NCBI RefSeq assembly: GCF_963678975.1
Contig: NC_089274.1
Span: forward strand, 30,505,053-30,569,052
Length of the DNA stretch: 64,000 nucleotides
DNA from: Dysidea avara
Lineage: Eukaryota; Porifera; Demospongiae; Dictyoceratida; Dysideidae
Direction: 5' to 3'
In this document: in pieces, positions 12,730 to 23,642 of the stretch
How positions within the stretch are numbered: the first letter of the stretch is position 1
Layout: each line of letters opens with the position of its first letter
Notes under the pieces: model-generated
The model's input: the letters and a program-made list of their open reading frames with translations, nothing else
Databases searched by the model: none
Told to the model about the DNA's origin: nothing
Program-made: the position numbers and the translations under genes

Positions 12730-14412
12730 TTACAATACAAATAACTCTGCAACTAAACTACAAACACAATTAATTACAACAGGGATTTGGGGAAAGGAGT
12801 CCTCACACTGCAAAGCCCAGTACCGAAAAATCATACGGGCATTGTTCGTCCAAAAAGAAACTGAAAGTTGTTGTAACAAATGTTTATGAGCCTGTTTGGT
12901 TGATGCACCACTTCTGGCTGTGGTGCGTTCAGCGATGGTACGAAGGGTCTGAAGCGCAAATGGTAACCAAATACCAAAAGTTTCTACAAGTGGGACAGTC
13001 ACACACTGCCTACTCTACAGCATATTGATGTCTCTGGTCCTTGGCTATCTCACCTACTGCAGCAGCTACCCCAGCACAAGAAGAAAAAGAAATGTGAGAA
13101 GGCTGGGTAGTGCTACGAACAGATACATCAAAATAAGCTGGATGACCATGCTGAAAGTCAGGATGGTACACATCACCTGGGCGAGAATTATCTTCATAAG
13201 AAACACGTTCCTTCAAAACTCCTGAGTGACTCTGGGACAAAGCATGACAAACAATGTCAACTAGAGCATCATGGTGACGATTTCTCATAGGACCATGAGA
13301 ACATTCTAGAAGATGGTCAGCAAATTGGTCAATGGAAGTAAGACACACACATAATGGGGAAAGTGGAAATAGAGGGATTCCCAGCCACAAACGAAGGCCA
13401 ACAACAAACTCAGGACCAGGAATAGCCAGAGCAAGGGAGACTTGAGGAATAGCTTTGAGCCATCCACTGCTAGTACCAGATGAGTGAGAGAGAGCAGTAA
13501 GTCGAACACGGTTTCGGATGTTGCAAGAAGCAAATAGTTCGTCATACTAATTTTGATCTAACAGAGCCTGTAAGTAATGCTGGGTAGCAGAGGGATTAAA
13601 GATATCAGATGTAAACCTTTCAAAGGTAGCAACAGCATGTTCTTCATTTGGAAACACTAGATCATGAAAGTCCTTTAATAGAAGATGAGCAGCCAGGAGA
13701 CGAACACTATTACATGAACCCAAAAAGGCCGCAGCAGCAGAAGAAAAGGATGACCGCAAGCCCAGACCCCCAAGCGAAATGGTAAAGTGGCTTAGCACCA
13801 AGAATCATTAGGAAGACTACATTGTATTATGTGACTTAGGCAAGATTTAAGATTAGAATCTAACTGTTCTAGAAAGGAGTGCAATATACAGAATGGTACT
13901 GTGAGCAAAAGATGAATGATCTTGCAACTTCCAAGGCAGCTGCGTAGTAAATGAAGCTCGATTTGAGGGTCTTCTTATATTGCAATGCTGTCTTGAGCAG
14001 CTGTAACCTTGGCTAAACGAGAGAACAAGAATTGCTCGAAAAAGTTGTCAATTCCACAAATAGGAGATCCCAAAAGCTCCAGCTCGGTTGATACTGGTGG
14101 GAAATTCAGGGAAAGAGTCTCCAGAAGGCCAGAATAATTCGCACTTGGACAGATTTAAATGGATACCAAATTGGGGACCATGAATTGAGAAAGAATCTAA
14201 AAGCTTCAGTAAGGAAGATTTCGAACCATTAAATGTACCATCATCTAAATACCACAGATGTAATTTGACTAATCATGAAGCTTGAGAAAATCAATCAGCA
14301 ACAGACTTACTCAATGGATTCGCCACATCACACTCGACAATATGGTGGTTAGTTTTTGTTGATAGGGTAAACACTTCAGGAGAAACAAACGCGTGAAGAG
14401 AAGGATGCTAAA
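12730..14412 (-). pseudogene. Decayed reverse-transcriptase polyprotein
   Basis: Reading the minus strand from about 14410, conceptual translation in shifting frames gives a reverse transcriptase palm segment with the catalytic box WYLDDG (codons at 14254-14237), followed by NLSKCELFWPSGDSF. Further on comes GGLGLRSSFSSAAAAFLGS. The C-terminal part has a Cys/His stretch (FADHLLECSHG, then RHHDAL), RPGDVYHPDF, PAYFDVSVRSTTQPS and finally VETFGIWLPFALQTLRTIAE. The RPGDV...FDV pair resembles a PD-(D/E)XK nuclease core, which is inference. At least four stops or frameshifts break it, so it is dead. Retroelement origin is firm; the clade is not assigned. A related relic lies in the opposite direction at 15000-16240. 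Confidence 0.8.
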
Positions 14413-14526
14413 AACTTACTGTAATGTGAAAAGAAGAGGGTCTAACACTACAAGGAGAGTTAAGGTCTTTCATTGGGGTTATTCGTTGAAGACCAGGCTA
14501 AGGTTAGTACAAGTTCGTTCAGTTTA
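14413..14526. other. Spacer
   Basis: Short sequence between the reverse-transcriptase relic and the next repeat. It ends in TTCGTTCAGTTTA, one half of a direct repeat flanking that unit. Confidence 0.4.
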
Positions 14527-14985
14527 GGCAGGTTATATAGAGCCGGTGCCGGTTGCACTGTTTTGCCGGCTATTTTGCCGGCAGTGGAGGGTATAATACT
14601 TAGAATGTTACGTGCATAAAAAAAAATTGTACAAAAAACCTAAGAAAGCGAAGAAAAAAAAGTTGTCTAAGCGGGGGTTCGAACCCGGGCATCCGTACTC
14701 ATAAGCAATGTTTGTAACGATTATACCACCGGTGCTGCAGCTAGTCATATTATTTAGTTTCTACGTTATAAACATCCGACAGAAGTGACTTCTATGTGAA
14801 GAAGAAACCAAAGCTGAACCCTAGCCTACCCCTAACGCTAAGGAACTACTTTTCGAATCCCCTAAAGTTGAATGCTCGGGGCAACCTACTAGACGCGTGC
14901 CCTAAAGTTGAATGCTCCGGGCAACCTACTAGTGCCGGCACAATAGCCGTTAGTGTTTGCAAACCGGTACCCGCTAAATATACAC
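14527..14985 (-). mobile_element. Non-autonomous element with tRNA-like core
   Basis: Flanked by perfect 13-bp direct repeats, TTCGTTCAGTTTA at 14514-14526 and 14986-14998. The ends are loosely inverted (GCCGGTGCCGGTTG / TGCAAACCGGTACC, with GCCGGCTATTTTGCCGGC / GTGCCGGCAC...GGCTATTGTGCCGGCA). The minus strand holds a tRNA-like block (see the separate entry) followed by a T-run. Two 37-bp tandem copies with CCTAAAGTTGAATGCTC lie at about 14860-14935. The 13-bp duplication suits retrotransposition and the inverted ends suit a DNA element, so the class is open. Confidence 0.55.
14646..14745 (-). ncRNA. tRNA-like sequence (SINE-head type)
   Basis: On the minus strand an A-box-like GGTGGTATAATCGTTA is followed about 35 bases later by the B-box-like GGGTTCGAACCCC, then by a run of eight T, as in RNA polymerase III genes. 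The T-stem pairs at 4 of 5 positions, but the presumed acceptor 5' end (GCAGCAC) does not pair with the 3' end (CTTAGAC). It is therefore a tRNA-derived promoter rather than a working tRNA. Confidence 0.45.
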
Positions 14986-14999
14986 TTCGTTCAGTTTAA

Positions 15000-16240
15000 C
15001 AGCCATCACTATTCTCGCGTTAGTCTCATGCCCAGCCGGGCTCGCGCTAATGCGTAAACACTGTCTGGTGACAATGATCGAGTTTCTTGGGCCTTGAAGT
15101 GCGATCCACATAACCACATGCGGCTGTTACATCATAATTGGCAATATTACGCATAAAGGTGGACCGATACCGATACCAGTATCGGTATCGATGCCGATAC
15201 CAGTGGTATCGGTATCGGATCGGTACTGATCGGTAATACAAGGTACAGATACCACAGTAGACACTCACCACTTTATTAAACCATCTCTAGCTAAGTTTCC
15301 AGTAGCTAATAACTTAGTTGAGCTAATCAGTAACTTAACAAAGTAGCAAAACGAAGCCTTTGTTACTCTTTTCCAAGTATTGCTGCAATTGCTCCGTGTG
15401 TATTCTAATATGTGAATCCTTTGTAATTAAATGGTAGTGCAGTTGTTCCCAAGAAATAAGTATGACTAATTGGCTTGCTTTTTCATGAAAAAGTTTGGTT
15501 GAAAAGCTATAACAAACATTGTACAATTATCGGCCGCCCACGCAATTAATTGCCTTATCAATAAGCTTACAAGAAAACTACCTCAAATCAAGAAATTAGT
15601 AATCCACAATGATGTTTATCATGTTTAGCTGTTATACAATGAATATTTTAAAACTTGATTGAACTGAGATCAATCAATTACTGTGATATTTTAATAGCTA
15701 GCTATGTATCACAACAATGAAATTTCTATAATAAACTTGTCTAGGCTTCAATGTATAGTATCGGTATCGGCATCGGTATCGGCAAATAATTTCAGTACAA
15801 ATACTCGTATCGGAAATATCGGTAAAAAGTGGTATCGGTCCATCTCTAATTACGCATACTCTAGGCCGTCCTGCTTACTTTGACCTCTCTGTCAGGTGCA
15901 CAACTCAGCCTTCCTTTATTTCCGCTGCTGCATCTAAGGCTGTGGTAGCTGCATCTAAGGCTGGGGTAGCTGCTGCTGCTGGTGAGGAGGCTAAGGATGA
16001 CCATTATTTGAAAACTGTTAACAACCATGGTGGTGAATTTTTTCCCCTGCTTTGCAAGTCGTTTGGTGTTTGGACACCCTTTGCTTTATCAACCTTATCC
16101 ACGATTGCTGACCGTACCACTGTTGAAGTGGTATTCCCAGACAGTTAGCAAAGAAACAATTGCTTTAGCACTTGTTAGTTACTCTCTGGCGATATAATGC
16201 CAAAATGATCCTGAGGCATTATGCCCAGAAGATGGCATAG
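15000..16240 (+). pseudogene. Decayed reverse-transcriptase polyprotein C-terminus
   Basis: A plus-strand relic related to the one at 12730-14412. The recognisable part starts after the inserted hAT-like MITE (15154-15848). GRPAYFDLSVRCTTQPSF runs from about 15863, then KAGVAAAAGEEAKDD, then KSFGVWTPFALSTLSTIADR to 16123. After a stop and a frameshift comes RYNAKMILRHYAQKMA, ending with TAG at 16238. A 21-bp tandem duplication in codons near 15925-15965 repeats AASKAV/AASKAG. Before the insertion only weak similarity (HHNW) is visible, with a shifted frame. Non-functional. Confidence 0.75.
15154..15848 (+). mobile_element. hAT-like MITE with TATCGG ends, copy 1
   Basis: TIRs are TAAAGGTGGACCGATACC (left) and, read inward, TAGAGATGGACCGATACC (right). 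A perfect 8-bp target duplication ATTACGCA flanks it (15146-15153 and 15849-15856), as expected for hAT elements. The subterminal zones hold many direct and inverted copies of ACCGATACC/GGTATCGG. The 695-bp body is non-coding and nearly identical to 52862-53558. It is inserted in the polyprotein relic. Confidence 0.92.
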
Positions 16241-16488
16241 ACTTGCTGAACTAAGTTATTAATTAAGGTTGTTTTGTAGTTAAGGTAGCTAGTTTTGTAG
16301 TTAAAGTACTTAGGTTGGTAGTTAAGTACCAGAATGGAATAGATTAGATGATGAGATTATTGAGACTGACTGTGTTGAAGAATTTAAGCAAAAAATTGTA
16401 TATAGTTAAGTAACTTATCGTAATTGTTTATATTTTTATGTACCACTGTGCGTGGGAAGTTCAAAGGCACCGCCAGTGCCATAATTTG
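16241..16488. other. Retroelement 3' tail
   Basis: AT-rich sequence after the polyprotein relic. The segment TATATAGTTAAGTAACTTATC at about 16400 recurs two to three times at about 17510-17570, so the presumed 3' untranslated tail appears split by about 1 kb of inserted sequence. Confidence 0.4.
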
Positions 16489-16608
16489 TATATTGCACTG
16501 CTGCAGACCGCAGCGAGTGCATTATAACTTATAATGCACTGGTTGCGGTTTTGTAGACCACAACGAGTGCATTATAAGTTATAATGCACCGACCGCAGTG
16601 CAATATAC
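16489..16608. repeat. Palindrome, about 120 bp
   Basis: GTATATTGCACTG (16489) and CAGTGCAATATAC (16596) close a hairpin. Inside it, GAGTGCATTATAACTTATAA and GAGTGCATTATAAGTTATAA form further self-complementary units. It would give a cruciform or a strong RNA hairpin. Confidence 0.7.
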
Positions 16609-17367
16609 AGATATTGTACTGGCTGAGGTTTTGTGCAGCATAGCACAAGTGCCGGTGGCGAAGACCACTACGATACCTCACCTAATAGGTGGAAAGACAT
16701 TACTCAGATCACTCGAATTCTTTTATAGCCTGACATGTAAAGGTCGATTGTGGGCCATAACGTCACCAATACGTATAATGTTTACAAGCAGCCAATGGCG
16801 ATCGAAAAAGCCAACGCAGGTGGCCACAACTCTAGTCTACATATATATAAACATACTTATACACCTTACTAGTCTGGTGCCATCTTAGCCCAGATTAAAC
16901 TGTAGTCCACTTCGACAATGACTCAATAAAACAAATATATTCTAAATAATACTAACCTTTACGTTCGATTGTGGTAACCAGTTTTGTCATGCAACCAGAT
17001 TCGAGTTTAGCCAGTGTGAATAGTAAGAATTAGACTAGTATCGTTTAGTAGTTAGGTTTTGTTTACTTAAACCGTCTATTTAGCTGATTTTTTCGCTCGA
17101 GAGAATCACTATGGCTATTAGTCTGGTGCTTAGTCTATATGGCACACTGGCATGCTGAGCACTACATGATAGAGTGGAACAGCGAGTGATATAATTATCC
17201 CATAGCGTACTAGCTTTCAATATCTCAGGTGGCTGCAGTACTGCAGGGAGAACGTCATCGCAACGTCAGGCTTGGTTACCCACAATCGATGTTAGAAACC
17301 TGGCCTTTATAAGTGTTACAGCTGTCTTGTGAGACTCTCCCCACCTATTAGGTGAATGGTACATAAC
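16609..17367. other. No gene seen; probable insertion body
   Basis: Lies between two palindromes and contains two self-palindromic CACCTAATAGGTG/CACCTATTAGGTG motifs (about 16680 and 17343). The open frame at 16598-16888 has no domain. Confidence 0.35.
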
Positions 17368-17481
17368 AGTTATACAGCGTGCACTCGTGCTCTGCCTGTA
17401 TAAACGCACTTCCCTTCGGGCCTGACGGCCCTCAGGCTCATGCGTTTATATCAGGCAGAGCACTCGTGGCCATTGTATAAC
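17368..17481. repeat. Hairpin, arms of about 45 bp
   Basis: AGTTATAC ... ACTCGTGCTCTGCCTG ... TATAAACGCA on the left is mirrored by TGCGTTTATA ... CAGGCAGAGCACTCGTGGC ... GTATAACT on the right, with a GC-rich loop (CTTCGGGCCTGACGGCCC). Confidence 0.75.
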
Positions 17482-18352
17482 TATATAATAGTTTATTATT
17501 GTAATTGTACATATGTATATAATTAAGTAACTTGTCGTAATTGTACATACTTATATAGTTAAGTAACTAATGGAAATTGTACACATGTAATTGCACATCA
17601 GCATTATACCCCTGGAGGGTCCTGCTGATTAACAATAAATAATAAAACAAGTTGATGTTGTGCTACTTCTAAAAACCAGGCGCCATGAAGCTAGCTAACT
17701 CATCTGGAATTAACTATAGACAGTATATGCTACTATGAAATGTATTACTACTTTACAATAGGGTAGTTTGGGTTGTGCAATAATATAATTAGCTATTTCT
17801 CGTATTTTGTAATTCATGAAATATTCGTAATTCGTTCAATTACGTTGCTATGCACTGCTTAGGAAGCGTTTGTTAAATAAACCGCTTTTACCAACATATT
17901 ACGCACAAAACTATCTTCTAAACTGTTTTATAGTGTGACTAACGTGTTTTTCCCACAAATTCTCTCGACAAAGCCTCAAAGCTACTCTTCATTTTCGTTC
18001 GCATACGTAAGGGATACGCCACCTTTCAACTCGAAGCTATAGGCTATTCCTGGCAGTGTACGAGGCCTGCACCGTTGTTTTTCAGTTGCAAATGCCTGAA
18101 AACCTCAAGGGGAAGGTAGTCTGAGGAAAGTCACCACACCCGTATTTCAGTCCGCCGAAAAGAAATCACCTCAGAGCAAAGTTCACCTGTACAAAAGTTT
18201 AATACAGACTTCATTTCACTTTTACTTCTTACTGCTTTTACCGTTATTAAACGATTTTGCTCACGTGGGTGCGTACGGACAAACATAGGTAGATAGGTAG
18301 ATAGATAGATAGGTACACACACACACTTTTACGGAAACAATTACAGTAAACT
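17482..18352. other. No gene seen
   Basis: Holds the second part of the retroelement-like tail (to about 17645, ending in AACAATAAATAATAAAA) and a short GATA-type microsatellite at about 18288-18313. Frames are short. Confidence 0.35.
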
Positions 18353-18399
18353 AGGCGCACGCCCACAGCCGGCCTTCGGAAGACTGTGGGCGTGCGCCT
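18353..18399. repeat. Perfect 16-bp stem hairpin
   Basis: AGGCGCACGCCCACAG and CTGTGGGCGTGCGCCT are exact reverse complements around a 15-base GC-rich loop. It stands out as GC-rich in AT-rich DNA and may be a minimal foldback element. Confidence 0.8.
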
Positions 18400-18904
18400 G
18401 GTTTAAAAATAATAAGCTATATTACGCATACTCAAAGTATCCGTGTAAGGCGGCCGTGTTTTGCTCCAAAAGAAATTGGCCAAGAAACTGTTTGTTTCAT
18501 TTGAAATCCATCACGAAAATGATCGTCTGGGTGCCAAAAAGTGACAATAGAGTGAATTAGCCTGAAAGTAAGTGCTGGTTTTGAAGACGCGTGCGAACGC
18601 AAGCTGATTTGCTGTCAACACACGTTTTTCCTGTGTTTTCTGGAGTGATATTGTACGCTGGTAAGTTATATTTGTAATTGTACACCCGTTATTAGGTAGA
18701 GACGATGTTCCAGCTGTATTTATCACCCATTACAAGACACTGACTGTGCGTTATGAGGCGTTACGAGCAGGCTTGGCGATTCCACAAGCAACAGGAAGGT
18801 GCCCCAGTGTGTAAAAAACAAGAGTTTTCTTTTGTTCAGAACTTCATTTATAACTTGTTTGATAAAGTTGGCATTTGTGGTTTATTGAAATTTGTTATGA
18901 TAAC

Positions 18905-19447
18905 TGGTCTGCGTATATGGGGTGCCATTTGTCTCGAAAACCCAAAAATTGAGATCTAAACCAAATATCGTCGATATTTACTAAACATCGACGACATTTA
19001 GCTAAATATCGACGACATTTACTAAACATCGACGACATTTGCTAAACATCGACGACATTTGCTAAACATTGATGACATTTGCTAAACATCGACGACATTT
19101 GCTAAACATCGACGATATTTGCTAAACATCGATGACATTTACTAAACATCGACGACATTTACTAAACATTGATGACATTTGCTAAACATCGACGATATTC
19201 AGCAACTCAGCTGCTTTCGCGTTTTAATTTTCTGCGGATCCTTTACTATAATAATATTATAGGCGCGTACAATACTAATAATTTCTGATTAGCTGCTTGC
19301 GACTGTAGATGAATCATCTGTGGTACTACGCGACTCATTAGGCATTCGTACCTCCTATAATGCTGCGCATCTATTAAGGTCAATGTTGCTGTGTTGGCGA
19401 CGAGTTGGACTGAGAGGAAGGAACTCATCTGTGAGGATACGAGGTAT
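18905..19447 (+). mobile_element. Element with 20-bp satellite core, copy 1
   Basis: Matches 23643-24312 in inverse. The order is a leader with ATGGGGTGCCATTTGTCTC and AAAATTGAGATCTAA, then the satellite (18961-19200), then a trailer of about 240 bp running through TTTTCTGCGGATCC, GATGAATCATCTGTGGT and GTTGGCGACGAG to GAGGTATG. Class unknown. The leader reads open (RIWGAICL...PKIEI) in both copies, as the end of otherwise unrelated frames. Confidence 0.75.
18961..19200 (+). repeat. 20-bp satellite array 1
   Basis: About twelve tandem copies of CTAAACATCGACGACATTTG with transitions (ATCGATG, ATTGATG, TATCGTCG). Single-unit divergence is low. Confidence 0.95.
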
Positions 19448-19453
19448 GGGGTT

Positions 19454-19588
19454 TAGTCTCGCGTGGCCAGACCCTTTCCGCGCAGCCGCTTATCGATTGG
19501 AAATTATAAGCGCCGCGCTACAAGGGCAGCGCTTATAATTTCCAATCGATAAGCGGCTGCGCAGAAAGGGTCTGGCCACGCGAGACTA
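19454..19588. mobile_element. MULE-like palindromic MITE, perfect 9-bp TSD
   Basis: A 135-bp near-perfect palindrome. Arms start TAGTCTCGCGTGGCCAGACC and continue through GCAGCCGCTTATCGATTGGA to a short GC-rich loop. The perfect 9-bp duplication TATGGGGTT lies at 19445-19453 and 19589-19597. The element is almost all TIR. Same family as 12063-12506. It landed at the very end of the satellite-core element. Confidence 0.92.
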
Positions 19589-20234
19589 TATGGGGTTAGC
19601 CTCTAAAGCTATAAATGTGACAGCATGTACACTGCACATTTTTCGCTTTTTAATGTTCCAGTGACAGAACTCAGGCACACTCTCACGTGAACGAGGGTCT
19701 AGAGACTCTATAACATACACTGAGGATTTGTGCACAATGACAGCTACATACTTTAATTTGTGCATGCGTGGTGTATGTTGGGTTGCCTTGTGTGGCCAGA
19801 CCAATTGGGTAGGGAGAAGAAGGGAACTAGTACAGTTCAAATCTTGGTTTATACTGGTCTTGACACTACCCATTTACATGTAGTGTTATTACGTGGCAAT
19901 TTAAATTAGTTGTTTCATGGGCTTGACTGTCCCAGGTGAATAACCACCTAACATATTTTCAAAACCTAGCTCAAAAATGCACTATATGTATATGGCTGCA
20001 AATGAGTTGCTGTCTCATTGATACCATACCCCATTCTTGTATTTTGTTTTTACACTTTTATATGCCAACCTAGATTTGTTTCCTGTTAGTGCAGTGATGT
20101 ACTATTATCATACTATAATAAATATTTGTGACAAAATCAGTCTTATATATACACAAGCCTATCTTCATATGGACATCAATACAGCATTTTAAAAATGTGT
20201 ATGCATCACTTCGTATACTTTACCTACACTGCTG
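19589..20234. other. No gene seen
   Basis: Contains a fragment at about 19790-19830 (GTGTGGCCAGACC ... GGGTAGGGAGAAG) that matches the inner arm of the MULE-like family, probably a truncated relic. The minus-strand frame at 19586-19873 overlaps it and has no domain. Confidence 0.4.
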
Positions 20235-20441
20235 TACCATACGCAAGGAAATTTTGACACAAGAAAAATTTGATGAATTCACATTTCAGCAGATTTGGTG
20301 AATAAAATGTTGACAAAATTAAAAAATTGTAGACAAAACCTGTACTTTTAAAGACATTTGACGAACTTAAGTTTGATGAATTTAATTGATTCGTCAATTT
20401 TGTTAAATTTTTCTATTGTCAAAATTTCCTTGCGTACGGTA
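20235..20441. mobile_element. MITE with TACCATACGCAAGG ends
   Basis: The TIRs are TACCATACGCAAGGAAATTT and, in inverse, the right end AAATTTCCTTGCGTACGGTA. 207 bp, AT-rich, non-coding. It resembles the TACCGTA-ended elements at 43161, 45671, 48664 and 51178, which may insert at TA. Confidence 0.8.
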
Positions 20442-20489
20442 TGCAAGGTGACTAATGTATTGTGAATGCTAGCTAGCTATTGGCCTTCT

Positions 20490-20990
20490 TATTCCAAAGA
20501 TACCTATCTGTACGTGTCTTAATACGATACAACAGACAGTCATCTGCAAATTAGGCGACAAGTAGATTTAATACAGCTGAGAAAGTCATTTATAAAAACA
20601 AGAACAGTAAGGGGCCCAATACAGAGCACTGAGGTACTCCACCGGTAACATTGACAGCTTCTGAAATAGAACCATCACCAAAAACTTACTATTTATGGTT
20701 GGTTAAAAAAGACCAAATACAGTTAATTGTCTCTCTGGTAATTCCATATTACCTTAACTTTAACAGTAAGAGTTTATGGGAAACCTTGTAGAATGCCTTG
20801 CTGAAATCCAGCAGTATGCAATCAGTTTGTGCTGTCATTTAAACTGGATGCTAAGTCATGGACAGTTAATAGTAGTTGAAGATCAGCAGAACGTTTTTGG
20901 TGGAAGCCAAACTGACTGGTTGAGAGGATATTGTTACATTCTAAATGCCCCATCACATGCAATTAAATAATGTGCTTGAGAGCTGACAGT
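20490..20990 (-). pseudogene. LINE reverse transcriptase relic
   Basis: Minus-strand conceptual translation gives, in order, TSQFGFHQKRSADLQLLL, then LLDFSKAFYKVSHKLLLLKL, ITRETINCIWSFLTN, VTGGVPQCSVLGPLLFL and FADDCLLYR. These are the DFSKAFD, GVPQGSVLGPLLF and FADD signatures of jockey/CR1-type non-LTR reverse transcriptases. Several stops and frameshifts break it, so it is inactive. The family match is strong from the order of motifs; the exact clade is not determined. Confidence 0.85.
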
Positions 20991-23010
20991 TTTATTAGAA
21001 TATATTTTGTGACTGCTCTATTAGAGTATATCAAATCAGCTAAAAACTGTAAAAATAAGAGTACTGTACATTTGATATCAAATGCAGCATTATGCATAGT
21101 GTGTTCATGTTTTGCATTCACATTGCTTTAAAATCTTGTATTATATGCTGGCATAATACCTGATGCTTTTGCTAGCCTGTTAATATACAATCATGCCAAC
21201 ATAATTGGCACAAGCACATTAATTTTTAAAAGATATTAGCGTTTATAAAATACAAGTGCACCTGTAGCTTATAGCAGTACCTTCCTATTGTAGTTACTAC
21301 ACAGTAAAAAGAAAGTGTTCGAGCACCCCTACATCTATTCTTAGATGGCCTTTTGTAATAAAGCACATCTTATCTGTGCTTGGAAACTACTGAGTTACAC
21401 ATGTGTACAGTACTTATGTATTTTGTACTGATATTAAACATTAACATGTTTAATCTTTTATTAATTAAAATAGTATGAAGTATGCAACCATTGAAATCAC
21501 TACAGCAGATCTTTGGTGACAATCAATTTCACCATTGCCAAAGTTTCTCAAGTAGTGGAACAAAGAATTAAGCATATTAGGTGCAGTGTCAGTGTAAGAT
21601 TCTACTCCACTGTATTTGCTTCGTATGTAGGTCTACCTAGTATGCAGTTGCTCATCAACTCGCTATGGATGATCCACAATCAGAGCTCAGAAATGTACTG
21701 TTTTGGGTTTCTTTTGTAATTTGTCAGAATGTCCACATCAAGTTTGTGAGTGTATACCAGGAGACAACTAAAAAGGAAAGAAAACAAAAAAACATAATAT
21801 AGTGAGGCTAGACTTTAGTGACATCACACAATGCACATGTGTGTTTTTCAGTTTGCTGTACAGATGTAAAAAAATGCACTATAGCTGTTTGAAATTACAG
21901 CTGTTGATTTACACACAATATGTCTCATGTTTGAAAATTGTTTACTCTTAAAACTGGGAAAAAACTGTGATGATTTATTGCCATTGACTTTGAAAATTGT
22001 AGCAGCCTGCTGCTGAGTACTGACAGGGTAGCAAAAGGTAGAAGCAGTACTTTCCAAGTATTAATTAAAAATTCTCATTCACTTTAAGCTTTTCACACTG
22101 ATACAGTAGATAGGCGTTCGTTGACACAAACTGGAATCATTTTGCACTTTGTAATTCAACTGTACAGCCTCTGACTCACACATTGCTCTACAGGACTAAG
22201 GGACCTGTGAAATAACTTTGAAATCTCCCTTATCTGGACCTCTTTTATCCAGGCCCAGACAGTCCAAATTAGTCACAAGCATGTGGCCTGTAGTCTATTG
22301 ACAATAGGATGTTTACATGTTAGGTGGCTTGTTGATTCTAACTACCACTTGGTTGCTAGATGATAAAAAAATTTACAACCCAGGGAAGTGACCACGAATG
22401 CTCTGTAGTGACTTCCCCTTCTGCCCACTAAAATGTATAGTAGCAATAGTAACATTGCAGAACAGTTAACTTTACCAGTTACGGATATTTCTGAGATAAG
22501 GACAGTATACCAGACTACCTGGATAAGAGAGGTTCCACTGTACCTGCTATAAAATAAATTACATGGATGACTCTAGCAAATAAAATTCTTCAATTATCCT
22601 TGTTGCCTCTCTATAATGTTGATGATTCTATCAGAGTAATTTAATATTGACTGCTCTACTAGAGTATCTTGATCTAAGTTACCAATATTAAAATTCCTTG
22701 AGGGTGAATTAAAAGCATGCAACCAATAATGCACAACTGACAATCAAGCTTAACAAGTTGCTCTACCTTTGAGTTGGGAGACCAGGCAGCAAATTTCTAG
22801 AACTACCCTTGTGTGTAGCTAGTTGACAAGTTGAAATGATCTCAGAATTTCATCTTTTCAGGCAAGTCCATATTATATTGTTTGGTTGGGAAATCTGACT
22901 AAATAAAAAGTACTGGTCTGGCAAGAGCACTCAAATTGTGGCCTGCTGAGATTCATATGAATATTACAACAAGCTATTTTACTAGTTTAATTTTGTGTAC
23001 TGATCTGTTA
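20991..23010. other. No gene seen; small repeats
   Basis: Contains two loci of the dimeric ACTGCTCTATTAGAGTA motif (about 20984-21029 and 22621-22674). At about 22210-22545 there is a degenerate inverted pair (CTTATCTGGACCTC / GGATAAGAGAGGTTCCACTG) resembling a pogo/Tigger-type relic. The frames at 21513-21719 and 21848-22057 show no domain. Confidence 0.4.
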
Positions 23011-23429
23011 TGCACCTATCAATGTAATCCCCGACTACCACTAATACGGGCTGAGGTGGGGGAAGGTGGGGATTTGCTTCACTGAAAATTACAATTCCCC
23101 ACCTACTGGGGAAGTACTGGCAATGCAAACCACGACCAAGTCTCGACTTGTAACCCCCGGGAATACTGGGGCTAGGAGGGGATTTGTACGGTTGTGTGGC
23201 GTTGGTCTAGTGATGAGTTAGTTCGAGTGGATTCTAGTACGAACGTAGTAGCTAGCACCCGAGACACTCCTTCCTAATTAACCTGAAAGCACACAGCTTT
23301 GCTGTCTGAGTGAATTTCTTTAGTGAAGATAGATCCCACTATGTCGGAGAAATGTAGCGATCAATTCCCCCACCATCCCCTACACTTAGCCCGTATCAGT
23401 GGTAGTCGGGAATTACATTGATAGGTGCA
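23011..23429. mobile_element. MITE with TGCACCTATC ends and TTA TSD
   Basis: TIRs of about 40 bp start TGCACCTATCAATGTAAT and continue CCCGACTACCACT. TTA flanks both ends (23008-23010 and 23430-23432). A 3-bp TWA-type duplication suits PIF/Harbinger-derived MITEs; this is inference because 3 bp can match by chance. 419 bp, no coding capacity. Confidence 0.8.
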
Positions 23430-23514
23430 TTACAGTCCTGTAAAGTATTAATAAACAACTAAATAAAACACTACTTGATTCATGCAACTAAATAATTATA
23501 CTCAGCCGAATTAC

Positions 23515-23566
23515 ACTCTCAGTGACAGCGGACAGCATTATATTCAATAATGCTGTCACTGAGAGT
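23515..23566. repeat. 15-bp stem hairpin
   Basis: ACTCTCAGTGACAGC and GCTGTCACTGAGAGT are exact reverse complements around a 22-base loop that itself contains GACAGCATTAT. Confidence 0.75.
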
Positions 23567-23642
23567 ATTGGCACCCAGGGATGAAAAGTGAAACACGTGC
23601 AGTTTACAAATTGTCACATTTACAACTGAAAAGGTAACTTCA

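Noticed and set aside
14646..14745. Functional tRNA gene on the minus strand
   Set aside because: The presumed acceptor ends do not pair and the T-stem has a mismatch, so only a tRNA-derived sequence is claimed.
18961..19200. Possible CRISPR or operator array (20-bp units)
   Set aside because: Head-to-tail satellite without spacers.
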